Assembly (NCBI RefSeq): GCF_958298935.1 | Contig: NC_084921.1 | Location: 9,248,001 to 9,312,000, forward strand | Reading direction: 5' to 3' | From: Phragmites australis | Taxonomy: Eukaryota; Streptophyta; Magnoliopsida; Poales; Poaceae | DNA: 64,000 nt | Shown here: piece after piece, positions 34,212 to 46,144 of the stretch | Layout of the letters: every line of letters starts with the position of its first letter | How positions within the stretch are numbered: the first letter of the stretch is position 1 | Program-made: the position numbers and the translations under genes | The notes under the pieces: model-generated | Databases searched by the model: none | Seen by the model: only the letters and a program-made list of their open reading frames with translations | What the model was told of the DNA's origin: nothing

Positions 34212-35902
34212 CTAATGACTTATGCTACTTCTAATGTTGTAGCATGGCTGATGTCTTAGACATTAAATGATCATGTCACACAAGATTTTTTATAACGTGG
34301 CAAAGAGTTAAGAGAGAGAGAGAGAGCTTATGTCTTCAAGACATAAGCTGGGCACAACATCCAATACAAGAAACAATCTAAGAAATGCATTAGAATGATA
34401 AATATCCATGCCTATGGCTTGGGAAAAGAAATAGGAAATAATATAAAATTTAACATATGCGTAACGAAAAAAACTTCGCACTTGAGAGAACATTCTACAC
34501 TAGTGTCGATGTAAAGGGAAATGAGATATACATTTCTCTAAGAAATCTGGGAGTGGCCTTAAAGCATGCACATCCTGCTGGCCTGCATGTCCCGGTCCCC
34601 GGCACATCAGTCGATCGATGGGGTCTTTTGCTAACATCACATCAATATAAAAAGGGGAGAGCCCTACACTTCCTTAAAGGAGCTGAAAGCCAACAGAAAG
34701 GCATCGGGAGAAAAGAAAAGGCGCGAGAAAAGAGCGATTGAAAAGTTTCAAATATGATAATGGACCTTTAAGCCTTTAAGCGCGCATACAAGTTCTTTTC
34801 AAAAGGGCAGCTCTATCATTTGATTAAACTGACCACTGCACTTAAAAGGTTAAGCTAACATGACTCAGAGCAACCATTTATCTGCTATGATTGTCAACTT
34901 TTGAAGGACCTTCCAACCCATCATGACCTAATCATATTTTGCTGTCTTTCAAAGTATTATGAAGTCAACTCTTAATTTGTATAAATTTCATTTATTAGAC
35001 CCAGTAATGTAGTATTTCCTTAGCTTCTATAAAAGCCTTTCTAATTGATTGTCATCACCCTGAATTTTTAACATTTCCAAACAGTTATTAATATATTGTC
35101 AAAGCTAGTATCCTTTTTCAATAATTGGAATTGTTCAAAGCCCGTCATTGAAAACTATATTATCTCTGATTTTATTCTAAACTTCGAGAGCTATTTTGGT
35201 TGCACTAGGAAGCTGTCAGCTATATATGAAAAATAATAAAATATAACCATCACTCATTAATATAATATGAAGCAGTACATATATAATTAATACATAGGCA
35301 ATCATAATATCCAAGTAAACATTAAGTTAATTATAGAATTACAATAGTATTTTATAAGTGTGCCATAATATGCATGATTCAGTAGATTACAATTAGGCAG
35401 AACTAAAATTTGATTTTTATATATCTTTAATATAGATGTTGCTATATATGGACGTAAAAAATAACAACCTTAGCCCAACATGCATATTACAGCCTCCTTG
35501 GCACGGTTTTTTTGCTTACGTAAAAACCAGGTTATTGGAAAAGCTGGCCAGAGGCAGCTTCTACTTCTCTGCTTAGTGCTAGATTGTGCATCATTATAAG
35601 CTGGTGAAGCTAGAATCCTTATGTTTTGGGAGCGCTTTGCCTTTCTTCTATGAAGAAGCTAACGTAGAAGCCTTGCCATATAGACAGAGCTCATAATAAT
35701 TAAAACTTAATTAATAAGAAAATCTAAATTTCTACTAGTACTAAAAACTTAATTAAAGCTGATATCCTACCACAGTTTGTAGCTTAGGCAGAGCCTAAAG
35801 TATGAGAGTTCATTTCAATAGGACATTGATGATTTATCCCAAATATTTGATAGCGGTACAAACTAACTGTTCAATTCAAATCAAATATGTTTATTTTTTT
35901 TT
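34212..35902. other. Intergenic, AT-rich
   Basis: Contains an (AG)n run at 34311-34326 next to the small hairpin GCTTATGTCTTC/AAGACATAAGC, and a promoter-like TATAAAAAGGGG at about 34648 without a recognisable downstream gene. The remaining AT-rich sequence shows nothing. Confidence 0.4.
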
Positions 35903-36013
35903 GGCAAAATTGGTCTTTGATACAGAAAGGTGTCAGTTTTAGAAATCTACCACCGAACTTACCCGTCACACTTTAATACCACCAAAAGATGTCTTCGTTT
36001 AGAAATTTACCAC
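35903..36013. repeat. Left terminal inverted repeat of the MULE
   Basis: 111 bp, inverted match to 43584-43695 with scattered substitutions and a few small length differences. Confidence 0.85.
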
Positions 36014-36350
36014 TCGGTTCGATTTTAGCGTTAGCAGTGGTAAATAGGACCCTTTTGCCCCTGCCTTTTTTCCTCATCTCAATCAGAAGGCACCCAGCGC
36101 AGGTGCATACTCGAGCCATTGAGCCGGCCACCATCTGTCGCCCCTAGCCTACGCAGGTGCTCCTAGGCTCCCTCCGCCGCTGGCCACCCTCATCTCCAAG
36201 TGGGTGGACTGCCTCTTCTCTGGCCGCCCTCATCTTTAGGTGGGTGGACTGCCTCTTCTCTAGCTACCATCATTTTCCCTGGCGAGGGCACCCCCTCTTA
36301 TGCGAAGCGCATCTACCAGCCCCCTACACAAGCTGTTGCACCACGACTCC

Positions 36351-36837
36351 ATGGCAGGTAAGTCGATGGCTTCGTCTTCGGTTGGATCCGGCGTATTCCT
36401 CCCTCCGGTGTAATGCCCACTGTGTGACTTGAGGCTCATCGGAGGCATCTGCAACAATGATAGGAATCAGGGAAGAGTCTACTACAAATGCCCTAATTAT
36501 AATGGGGTAACCATTTTGGCTTGATTTTGAGGTCTTCTTTGTTCTAGCAGGTTTGATTTCAGCACTAATTTGCATTTTTTGGGTGTAGGTTCATGGGGTT
36601 TGCAAGTTTTTTTGGTGGGAAGAGGACAGGAAATTCATCTCTGAGCTGGGGGAGAACGAAGGTGGCGGCCCATGGACCGGATCAAGGAACAGAAGCACTG
36701 ATCTAGAGAAAGAAAAGATCAAGAACCATTGTGTTGTGCTGACCAAATTGGTAGATGTATTGGAGAGGCTAAACCATTTGGCTCTGGCACTTGTTGTACT
36801 GCTGTTCTTGCAACTAGTAATTAAGTATTTTCAGTGA
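36351..36837 (+). pseudogene. GRF-type zinc finger protein encoded in the MULE
   Basis: Two exons join in frame: 36351-36506 and 36589-36837 (GT-AG intron, phase 0). After a 20-codon N-terminus comes CPLCDLRLIGG, then GRVYYKCPNYNG, then HGVCKFFWWEED: the C-x2-C ... C ... C arrangement with GR-x-(Y/F)-x-C and FFWWE of the GRF zinc finger. A coiled, charged middle and a C-terminal hydrophobic helix (LALALVVLLFLQLVI) follow, as in many transposon-linked plant GRF proteins. An in-frame TAA at 36411-36413, just before CPLC, interrupts the frame. A perfect donor CAG|GTAAGT at 36357 may instead mark a splice from an earlier exon, so the start is uncertain. GRF fingers are thought to bind single-stranded DNA. 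Confidence 0.7.
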
Positions 36838-37494
36838 AAATGTGTGCATGTATGTACTGCTCAATGAGATTTTTGCCCAACAATTCAATGAGAATATTCA
36901 GAATGCATGCTTTGCTTGTTTTAGATGCAATATGCTCTTGTCCAATACATCCGGAATGCAATGGATCTCGAAAATAAAACTCTAGAATGCAATATGCTTG
37001 GTTCAATTAGGGACAAAGCATTCAGATGAATAGGTTCACAAGTAGTGGAGCATCACTCCAAACTAAAACTCTATTACAGGTTCACATAAATTGGAGCTAC
37101 ATCACTCCAAAATAAAACTCTATTACAGGTTCATAAATTTGGAGCTACATCACTCATTCAACCGATAGTGATGCGTGTTTGCCTGATCTTCTGGAGGTAA
37201 TATGATAAGTCGATTGGTGGAGTTTTGATGTTGATGATCCAAAGGCTCTGATCAAGACAGATTGAGAAGCCTCACAACCACTACACCACTACTTTGTGGT
37301 TATCAAACGTATCAAGGCGCGGTTGACCTCACCAAGAAGGTTTTTCCTGCAAGTGAATCAAGAATACAAATAAGAACAGGTAGATACAATCTGAATATTG
37401 CTAATTACCAATAAAGTACTCAAGCGGCAAAACTGTATAAAACAGAATAATCTAAGCAAGATCCAAGCCTAAACTATGACGACTACTATGTATA

Positions 37495-38309
37495 TGTAAT
37501 ACCGAATATTAAAAAAATAAGAAAAGGAGACTTTGACCAAAATTTGACTTCTAAATCCGTTCCTCATATGGATAATCAGAAATTGTGGTTGCGTTCATCT
37601 CGTCGAGACGAACCCATTTTGCTATTCACACGTCCGTTCCGAGCACTTTGTGACCCGTAGTAAGCCCAATAAATCTAGACCGTTAGTTTTTTTTAAAAAA
37701 AATAAAAAAAATATTGGATAAAGATAGGATGGATCGGCCCTCAACTCGATCCATCCAGCCTCTCGCGTTCATCCAGAGCCTTTCACGTGTGCTCTCCCCC
37801 CCCCCCCCCCCCCGCATTGCGCTGCACCACTCGCCGCCGTCTCCGCGCCGCGTCCGTCGCCACCGCCTACGCCGGCCGTCGCTCGCCAGCGCCGCCTACT
37901 CTGTGTTGGCCGTCGTGAGAAAGAAGAAGCAAGCAAGGAAGAAAGAAGCAAGAAGCAAGGAAGAAGAAGCCAGGAAAGAAAGAAAGAGAAAAGAAAAGAA
38001 GAAAAGAAAAGAAAGAGAAAAGAAAAGGAGAAAAGAAAAGAAATGAAGGAAAAGAAAAGAAAAAGGAGAGAAGGAGAAAAAGGGAAAAGTAGAGAAAGTT
38101 GGAAATTTCGTAATTTTGTTGAATTCCTCGTCGATTCCATCGAAGGTGATTCCTCGGTAATTCCTAGACGTTTGTGGTTGGATTGAATCGAATCAATTCT
38201 CGTCGATCATGTAATCGATAATCTAATTCGTTTACAATAACCGTCGTTTGAGGCATAGATGTGACATTTGAATTGAACATCCATTTCCTTCAATTAAGCA
38301 AAGTTTAAT

Positions 38310-38352
<43 letters not shown>

Positions 38353-39545
38353 AATTCGGATATGAAATGGAGATGTCACATCGAATCATGCTATTTGAAT
38401 ATCTGTTCGACGTGTTTTGAAATAATAACATGTATGCGACGTTTTCAGGTGTAGGTTTGATGCTACTCATTATATGTGTTTCAGATGTGCTTTAGTACTA
38501 AAATGTACCTGTGCAGGTGGTAGTGCTTCCGGGCGTACCTAAGCGAAATTCCTTCATTGCCTTCGGTAAAAGGCAAGTAACGTGGGGGTGACTTCAGTGC
38601 TATGTTTATATTCATGTCTTACTTCTTTGCAAGTAAAATTGAAGTATTCAATATTCTCTAATATATTCCGAGCATGGATGATATTACATTCTGTCGAACT
38701 TAAATTCAATCTTTTATATTGATTTTGAATATGTTGTGGCGACCTGAATCATTTGCAATGTTATTCAACATGAGTCATCAAAAGAAGAATATAAGAATTG
38801 ACGTCAATTCACATGCATACATATGCATTTATGCATTTCATATGGTGATAAAGGCTGGTCACTGCCATCGTGCGTGACTCGTACCGGTACATGGAGTTGC
38901 ATGAGAGGTTGGCATCGTCCAACGCAAAACGCTCAAGTGGAGTTGCATCATAGCATTCTTACATTTATATGATATTTGAAGAATGCAGAATCCTGGAAGT
39001 TAAATGCTATGATTTTGTGAGACATTGTGTTGGAGATTGTTGTTGTTGTTCTCTTGATAAATACTTCGTCAATTGAAAAGATATTCTCTTTAAACTCATG
39101 TATTTTGGCTTTCCATTGTGAGAAAAATGGTTGTTTCTAAAATACTCTTAACTAGGTGAGATATGTATTTATTCATAGCCGTTACTTGCTAAGCTTGTCT
39201 CACCCCTGTTAAATTTTTTACAGGATGCTTAGGTTGTCGACGTGCATTTTTGGGGATAGAACTTGGTAGTTGCACGCACCACCTCATCACAATATCGACA
39301 ATCTAAACTTGTGTTTGAAAACCATGTTTTTGGGTAGTATATCGTTTGTGCTATAATAAGCTTTGTACTTGAAGAAGTAATCTTGTATATGGTGTAGATA
39401 GAAGTATGTTGTAGTTGCGTTGATTATATCATATATTGTCTGTTTGTGAATTGTGTTGTCAGTTATACCGCAACTACAGAGGAAATACTACAGAAAATTT
39501 TCATATTCGAATAAAATATGTTTAGTTGTAAAGTAGGGTGTTATA
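37495..39545 (+). mobile_element. Gypsy-type solo LTR nested in the MULE, with 5-bp target duplication
   Basis: Begins TGTAATACC (37495) and ends GGTGTTATA (39545), an imperfect inverted pair like the TGTAACACC/GGTGTTACA termini of many grass Gypsy LTRs. The 5-mer GTATA lies on both sides (37490-37494 and 39546-39550). It is 2,051 bp long, has no internal region or second LTR, and contains a C run at 37797-37813, a purine-rich stretch at 37918-38090 and an (AG)n run at 38312-38349. It arose by LTR-LTR recombination after insertion into the MULE. The Lys/Glu ORF at 37714-38046 is low-complexity, not a gene. Confidence 0.8.
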
Positions 39546-40106
39546 GTATATATAGGGGGAACATGAGGAAGTCAACCTAGGGTTGTGTAGCCATGGAAAG
39601 AGGCGTGCACATCCTAGACTCCGACCCCGACACGATTACAAGACCCAACTAGGTCCAAAACGATGGCGTATCATCTTATTTCTTTGACTCTGACTAAACT
39701 ATAAGGAATATTTGGTCGATCTCTTATCCACTAGAAAGGGCTCATTGTAAGCTTTCTAGAATGTCCAAGATTTCCTAAAACAGACTTCGTATGAGAGAGT
39801 TATGCCCATTTTACTGACATGTTATCTTGCGACTCAACCATGAACACAACTTCGACCACCACCACGACTAGAGCTCAGCCTCGAGTTTGGGTAGACTTGG
39901 CCTTCGAGAGGTGACGTCTGGGTAAGGTTGTGGTTCTTCTCTCACTTTCCTAAGCAATAAAACATCACAAGAATTTAGTAGGAATCCATCCAAGGAAACA
40001 TGAACATCGAGAAACGAGTTCACATGGTGGTCTAATTGTCGTACACGTGCTCTTGTAATTGGACCTTGTATGATTTAAGGATTATTGGCGGTATTGATCG
40101 TATCTG

Positions 40107-42995
40107 AAGGAGCCATGGGCTCATTAGATAGCAAAAGGAACTACTACTTAATAGCCTTTTCTTGTTGCATTGGGGTGTTCCATCTAGGGTCCTTGCTGTA
40201 GTTGGACTCATTACAGCTCCACTCCTTGTAACTGGGCCAGGACTAGATGGTGAGGATGTAGCATCATGTGAAGTTGAAGCTTGTGTTTGGGCAGCTGCTC
40301 CTTTCTTCCTGAAAAAGGTAGGATTTAAAACATGTAAAACCAATATGTTGCAAGGCAAATATTCAAGTAAAAATGACATATCATTTGCTTTTACTTGCAT
40401 TATGTGTTTTTACTTGTGTTGCACTACCTCATGTCCTCTTCTTCCTAGTAGGAGGTGCTTCTGGAAGGTCATCATTGGGTTCTAATGCAGGATTTGTCCA
40501 ACCTTTTGCAATGTGTCCATACTGGAAGCACTTTTTGCACTGATATGGCCCCCTCTTCCCTAGCTTGCCACTACTCTTAATCCTCTTTTTCCTTGGTCTA
40601 CCTGCAGGGCGCTCAAGTTTTGGTGGCCTCATCTCAAACCCTAGGTCCAATTTAGGCTATTGTGACTTGTCACCCATTGGATTGACCTCAAACTGATATG
40701 CATCTTTGAACCTTTAGATTGGATAATATTCATAGACATAGTTCTCAACCAATATGTTTCGCAAGGAGGTTATATATGCTACGGCATGAATACATGGTTT
40801 TCCGGTAAGATCCCACTGACCACATGAGCAAGTATGAGTAATGAGATTAATTGCATACCTCCCAGACACTCCATTTCCACTCACTCTAGATATTTTAGCC
40901 TTCATATGACTGCTCTTGGTGATGTCATAATGAAGATTACTACTCTTTTGGTTCAGCTCATTTTTAACACTTTGAAGGATTCACCCTTGCATGTTATTTG
41001 CAATATGCTGTCTTATAGCAATTTTTTCCATTATCTTTACCCTTATCATGTCAATGAGATCTTCTATAGGCAGGTCCTTAAAATCCTTAATCCAAACGTT
41101 GAAACATTCTGAAATGTTGTTATTCACATAATCGACCTTGCATATCTTGGAGAACTTGGCTCTTGACCATAAGAGATTGTGGTATGTTCTGAGATAAATG
41201 TCTGCATCTGAACATTGTTTTGCAATTTTATCTATTATTTTCTGATATCTTTCAGGTGTGCAAGCCCAAGCACAAGGCCACATGTATTTCAGCACATCTC
41301 CCTTGAACTTCTTTCTGAAATTAGCCATAAGGTGCCTGAAACACTCTCTATGTTCTGTTGCATCACCATACACAGTGGCCACCCTATAATCAAGTCCCTT
41401 GCAAGATTAGTATGTATAGTCAAGCTTGGAGGGTGTGCCAATTGCCCTTTTCAAATGGGTCAGGAACCATTTCCAATTAGCATTTGATTCCTTGTCAAAT
41501 ATCCCATATGCCACTGGATACATCCATTTATGCCCATCTATAGATGTTGCTGCAACTAGCTGTCTGATGTATTTTCCAGTCAAATGAGTGGAGTCTATGC
41601 CAAGGTATGGCCGACATCCCATTAAGAAACCGTCCACACAATCTCGAATGGCCATAAAGATTCTTGAGAAATACATCTTTCCCTTCACCTTCTTGCAATC
41701 AATTTCAACTATGCTACCAGGACAAGCAGCTTCAACTGCTGCATTGAAATTCCATAGCAATCTAAAGCTATCCTCCCAAGTACCATGGATATCCTTTAAG
41801 GTAGGTCTCCTCTCTTCCCAGACCTTGTTGTATGACAAGGTAATTGTGAACCTATCTTGCAGCCTTTCCTGCAATTCTTTAGCACTAAGTGCTGGATTTC
41901 TAATCAACATTCCTTTCACTCTATCAGCAATCCAAGCTGCAGAAGCCTCCTTTCCTATCACCTTGCTAGTGCTTGTACAATCATGTGCAGGACCAATGTT
42001 CACAACCTGCAAAAAAAGAAACGCAAAAATAAGTCTTGGGTGGTTGATTTGAAAAGAAATTAGCCATAAGTCTCATGTATACCATGAATATATCAAAACC
42101 AAGCATTTTCTTTGCATACACTTTCCACTTGCACCCAACAAATTTGCATTTCGCACTATACCTATCTGGATCACTATGTTTTAGTTCTGTCTCGAATTCA
42201 TTTTTGATGTAGAATTGCTTCATAATCATGAGGAATGTATCTTTTTCTGCAAATGTGGACACTTTTCACTATTTTTGGATCATCCCTGTCATAAGTGGTC
42301 ATAGGCACATACAATGAAGCAATAATAACAACCTCATCATTTGGGACACTATCAGTATTATGAACTTGCACATTATCAGCAAGAGGAGCTACTAGTTGGG
42401 CCTGCACTTGTCCTTCTTCTTGCCTCTTCTCAGGTCCCTTCTTCTTGCCCTTCTTAAAGTATCTCCATTCTTCATCAGTTGCAGCTGGCTCATCTGCATC
42501 CGGATCCACACCGGCTACCATATAGTGCTCATTTTCTTCCTCTTCTACTCTAGTTACCCCAGCTACAGTTTGTCCAAAGAGGGGTTCATCCAAAAGCTCA
42601 AGGCCTTTTTCAACTTCATCATCAATAAGAGCACTTTGTGTATCACATACAGCTTCATTGTGTAACACTATTTGTGTGTTTTCAGTAGGTGACTCTCCAA
42701 CAACTTTCATGTCAAACATCACTTCACTAGAACTTTGGAGCAGGCAAAGAAGCTTATCATCATTGCACAACTTAACGGGTTGGTGATCTCTACCTGCACA
42801 CTAGAACTCTACCTCTTGATAATCTGCCCACTTGTAGGAAGCTTGGATATCCTTCACCAATTCAACAATTGGGCACTCCTCTGAGTCCACCGTCCAACCA
42901 ACAGTACAACCTTTATGATATTCCTTTCTACCATCAATCACACTGCCATATGAGGTCACTTTAATCTCTAATCTACATGTTGTCAATGGATCCAC
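40107..42995 (-). pseudogene. MuDR-type MULE transposase, decayed
   Basis: Read on the minus strand the family's parts occur in order: an acidic N-terminal region (42995-42262); the MuDR DNA-binding region with YSAKCKFVGCKWKVYAKK; an intron (GT at about 42089 to AG at about 42008); NIGPAHDCTSTSKV; the catalytic region with PYLGIDSTHLTG (first catalytic Asp) and YPVAYGIFDKESNANW; a SWIM zinc finger with CSCGQWDLTGKPCIH; and a CCHC-like knuckle CKKCFQYGHIAKGW whose last Cys is Trp. A final exon follows at about 40320-40107 (RKKGAAAQTQ...PVTRS). The frame is broken by stops (about 42806, 41408, 40990, 40714, 40651) and a one-base insertion near 42263. It would have cut and joined element ends in the nucleus. 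Confidence 0.85.
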
Positions 42996-43583
42996 CCTGA
43001 AAATTCTAGGGTTAGCAAGTTAACAAATTGTCCAACCTCTTGCTTCAAACAATATACAAACATTGCCAAAACTAAGCCTCATTCCAACTTCTCTCTCTAT
43101 GCAAGCCGGGTCAATAGAAAAGCAATTTTTTTGGCAAAAATACATAGCCAATAATGGATTTGATTCTTACCCTGTAAGAGGTGCAGGACCACCCGTTTCG
43201 GCAAGAAGACCTTAAATCCACTGTAGCATCAGCTTCAATCTATTGCATCTGACCAAACTCAAAGGCACAAATGTGCGATTTTAAAATGGGCTGGGAGCTC
43301 TTTAATCCAAGGGAGTAGCATATCGGGATGTGGCTTACCATGTTCGTGGTGCTGATCTAGATTAGCATCAACTGGAAATGGGGCTCGTGATGAACGGTGA
43401 CATCAGCGGGAGGAATAACAGCAGTGGTGGCAGGAGGAAGAACACCAGTCCAGGAACATCGATTGGGGTCGAAGCTGAATGATTTGGGTCTAGGTCATAA
43501 GCCCGAGGGGTAAAGATGGCATTTTATCTTCTCCAATCTGAAAAAAATAAAAAATTCAAAATACTGTAACAGAAGTCGACGCA

Positions 43584-43695
43584 GTGGTAAATTTCTAAAC
43601 GGAGACATCTTTTGGTGGTATTAAAGTATACCAGGTCAGTTCGATGGTAGATTTTTAAAATTGTTACCTTTCAGTGTCACATAACCAATTTTGCC
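43584..43695. repeat. Right terminal inverted repeat of the MULE
   Basis: 112 bp, inverted match to 35903-36013. The last bases on the plus strand are CCAATTTTGCC. Confidence 0.85.
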
Positions 43696-44019
43696 TTCTT
43701 TTTTCTAGTAGTTACCTGAATTTTCTAAATCTCTTTAGTGAAATTATGGAGCATCTGCATTGCATCCTTTGAACCTTCCGTTCCTCATACATGTTGCATA
43801 CTTACACATATCAAATTACTAACTGCAAGTTCTAATGTTTGACATCCAGAGACATGCGAATAATCTCATACACGACTAGCTGTGGTAGTTACTCCATATT
43901 AAGGCTGTATGTAATGTTGAATCGGAAGAATCTTCTGCGAATTACTAAACGCACGCAAGATATTCATGCACTTCATGATCTATCCATTGTTTAGTTATAC
44001 GATCATGTGGTTGTGTTAG
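43696..44019. other. Spacer between MULE and solo LTR
   Basis: About 320 bp of AT-rich sequence. No feature recognised. Confidence 0.5.
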
Positions 44020-45205
44020 TGTTGAGGGTAAATCTCTGACAGTGATTCCGGGGTATGCTGGACGGTGGGCGTGTGGATGGTGTTTCAGGAAACGAGTGTG
44101 TGTGCGTGTGTTCGGTGGACTAAGGGACATAAGGAGTTATACAGGTTCGAGCCTCCCGGAGGATAATAGCCCTATGTCCTGTGTATGTTATGAAGGATCT
44201 CAATTGATTACAGATGATGTTTTTTCCTAGTTTCATCCTCCTCCTTTGGAACGAGCCCCTCGTCCCTTTATATAGTAGGGAGGAGGAGCATTTACATGTG
44301 GGTCCAAATAGAAATGCCTCTACTCATCCTAATATCTAATGCAGACCATCATTATGGAGGACCAGGTGTGCCCACTTTCTCTGAGGGCACCATGCGTCTA
44401 GTTGCCGTGTGTCTAATGTCACGGGACGGGACAAGGTCCTTTTGTGCCGACTCCATCCACTTGCCTGGTCGGGTTGTTGATGATGTCCCATCCGCCGTGT
44501 GCCGCCGTGCTGGTCCTGCAAAGTTATATCCTGTAGCATTTAATGGTAAGGGATAGGACATTGCCCTTTGACGTCGACCCTGTCTACTTGCCTGGTCGGG
44601 CTACTGACAACGTCCCATCCGTCGTGCGCCACCGTGCTGGTCTGCAAAATTCTATCCTGCAACATTTAATGCTATGGGATGGGACAGTGCCCTTTGGCGC
44701 TGACCCCGTCCACTTGCTTGGTTGGGCTACTGACAACGTCCCATCCGTCGTGCACCGCCATGCTGGTCTGCAAAGTTCTATCCCGCAGTATTTAATGCTA
44801 CAGGACGGGACAATGCCCTTTGACGTTGACCCCGTCCACTTGCCTGGTTGGGCTGCTAACAACGTCCCATCCGCCGTGTGCCGCCGCATTTAATGCTACA
44901 GGATGGGACAATACCCAACTGCGCCGTCCATGACTTCTTCCTCTGGTCCTGGTGCCTGGGGAAAGAAAACACTTGAGTGGATATTAGCGACTGCATTCTA
45001 GACATGTTGCGCTAAATCTGGCCCTGCGACTAGTGAGGCTAGTCGCGGGTGTAAATGATGGTATAGGGAGACTGGTCGGGTGGGTGTTTAGACTGGTCGC
45101 TGTGGTCGCATGATCGACTAGACTTTGGAGAGTACGCTGCTCTAGTTGTTAGATTCCCTGTGGAGCCCATTTAGTCAGGATACCCTTTTACTTAATACAC
45201 TGACA
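44020..45205 (+). mobile_element. Solo LTR (Gypsy-like) with internal tandem repeats
   Basis: Begins TGTTGAGGGTAAATC (44020) and ends ACACTGACA (45205). Flanking 5-mers GTTAG (44015-44019) and ATTAG (45206-45210) match at 4 of 5 positions. It contains TTATACAGGTTCGAGCC and CCCTATGTCCTGTGT, a block typical of grass LTR U3 regions, followed by TTTATATAGTAGGGAGG (TATA-like). No internal region or partner LTR is present. Confidence 0.7.
44411..44910. repeat. 126-bp tandem repeat within the solo LTR, about four copies
   Basis: Unit boundaries can be set at the ATTTAATG words at 44537, 44663, 44789 and 44887: two exact 126-bp periods, then a 98-bp truncated unit, with a more diverged unit before the first. 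Each unit holds GGGACA...GCCCTTTGACG, CCACTTGCCTGGT and CGTCCCATCCG. The ORFs found here on both strands come from this repeat. Confidence 0.85.
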
Positions 45206-45477
45206 ATTAGCGAGATCCAAAGACACCATAGATCACGTTAGGGGTTGTTTAAGCATATGCAAGTAGAGTACTATCTAGTATTTAAATGGGTGATCCCATG
45301 CATGCTAGCATATATTCAATATCACTTCACACCGGGCCCTGAGAAAAGGGTTGATATGTTCAAGCTTTAATTTGTTTCTTGTGTTCCTCTAAAGGTGATT
45401 TAGAAGAAGGCAAAAGGGGGGTCCGAGGGGAATATATGCTTTCCATGCAAAATGCTACGACTCCCCATGCATATATA
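45206..45477. other. Spacer without recognised features
   Basis: About 270 bp between the solo LTR and the mini-CACTA element. The 63-codon ORF starting at 45379 runs into the element and is not gene-like. Confidence 0.4.
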
Positions 45478-45572
45478 CACTACCAGATTATGATTTCCCC
45501 TTATGGGTCAAAATGCTACCCTGACAGTGATTCGTCAGGTTGCATGTTGAAGGCATTTTCGGGGTTCTAGTG
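45478..45572. mobile_element. 95-bp mini-CACTA element with ATA target duplication
   Basis: Begins CACTACCAGATTATG (45478) and ends CGGGGTTCTAGTG (45572), which reads CACTAGAACCCCG on the other strand. Identical ATA triplets flank it (45475-45477 and 45573-45575). The inside contains the near-palindrome CCTGACAGTGATTCGTCAGG. Too short to code for anything, it has only the ends that a CACTA transposase would need. Confidence 0.65.
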
Positions 45573-45970
45573 ATAGCAACATATATCCATATCAAGTTAC
45601 TGGGATTAAAAGCTCCTATAATTTTCCACACGCTATCCTTGATGCCAGATGACAAATCGTTTCTCATTTGGGGCATACAAAATGAGGAGTGAGGAAATAT
45701 AACCATTTATTGTCCTTCATTTATAACCACAGTTTAGAGATTCCATATTTATGTTTGCTAGAAGAAGAAAGGATAGATAATATGGAATATACCTCATTTG
45801 TTGACAAAAATAGGAGTATCCAATTCGATGAAAGTATGATAGGAACAAATGATTGTATTTACCATTTTTTTAAAAAAAAAACTGAATATACCATAGTTTA
45901 TAACTGATGTTGGAAGTTGATTACTTTCAATTGCAAGGCCTAGTGAGACATGAGCAAGATCAAAATATCT

Positions 45971-46144
45971 TATTAGAGTATATGGTATATGATATACAAG
46001 GATTCGGTTATTATAGTAGGTTAGATTATATTTCATCCTATCTCTAAGGTTGGTTGACATCTAAGCTATCTGTACTCTATATATTTTGTCCTCAAGGCCC
46101 AATATAATATATCGATACAACATTAATTAATCAATACTCTAACA
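45971..46144 (+). mobile_element. Copia-type solo LTR, same family as the 29-32 kb element
   Basis: Begins TATTAGAGTATATGGTATATG (first G of TG lost to A) and ends ACTCTAACA. Flanking 5-mers are both TATCT (45966-45970 and 46145-46149), a perfect duplication. The sequence aligns along its length with the LTRs at 29353-29531 and 31531-31704. No PBS or coding region follows, so it is a recombined single LTR. Confidence 0.8.

Larger units (their letters stand above)
35903..43695 (-). mobile_element. Mutator-like element (MULE) of 7.8 kb with 111-bp TIRs
   Basis: The left TIR 35903-36013 and the right TIR 43584-43695 are inverted copies, starting GGCAAAATTGG on each side and both containing ACTTTAATACCACCAAAAGA. 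Flanking 9-mers are TTTTTTTTT and TTCTTTTTT (8 of 9), matching a Mutator 9-bp duplication but low in complexity. Inside are a decayed MuDR-type transposase (minus), a GRF-zinc-finger gene (plus) pointing towards it, and a nested solo LTR. The two-gene convergent layout recalls MuDR (mudrA/mudrB), though the second gene is unrelated to mudrB. Confidence 0.85.

Noticed and set aside
34640..34760. Promoter-like TATAAAAAGGGG followed by a small ORF, considered as a miRNA or small gene
   Set aside because: No foldback precursor and no known miRNA sequence recognised nearby; ORF without domain.
37714..38140. Lys/Glu-rich ORF and its Phe/Ser-rich mirror
   Set aside because: Product of a purine-rich tract inside the solo LTR.
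44296..44893. ORFs of 70-116 codons on both strands
   Set aside because: Translations of the 126-bp tandem repeat within an LTR.
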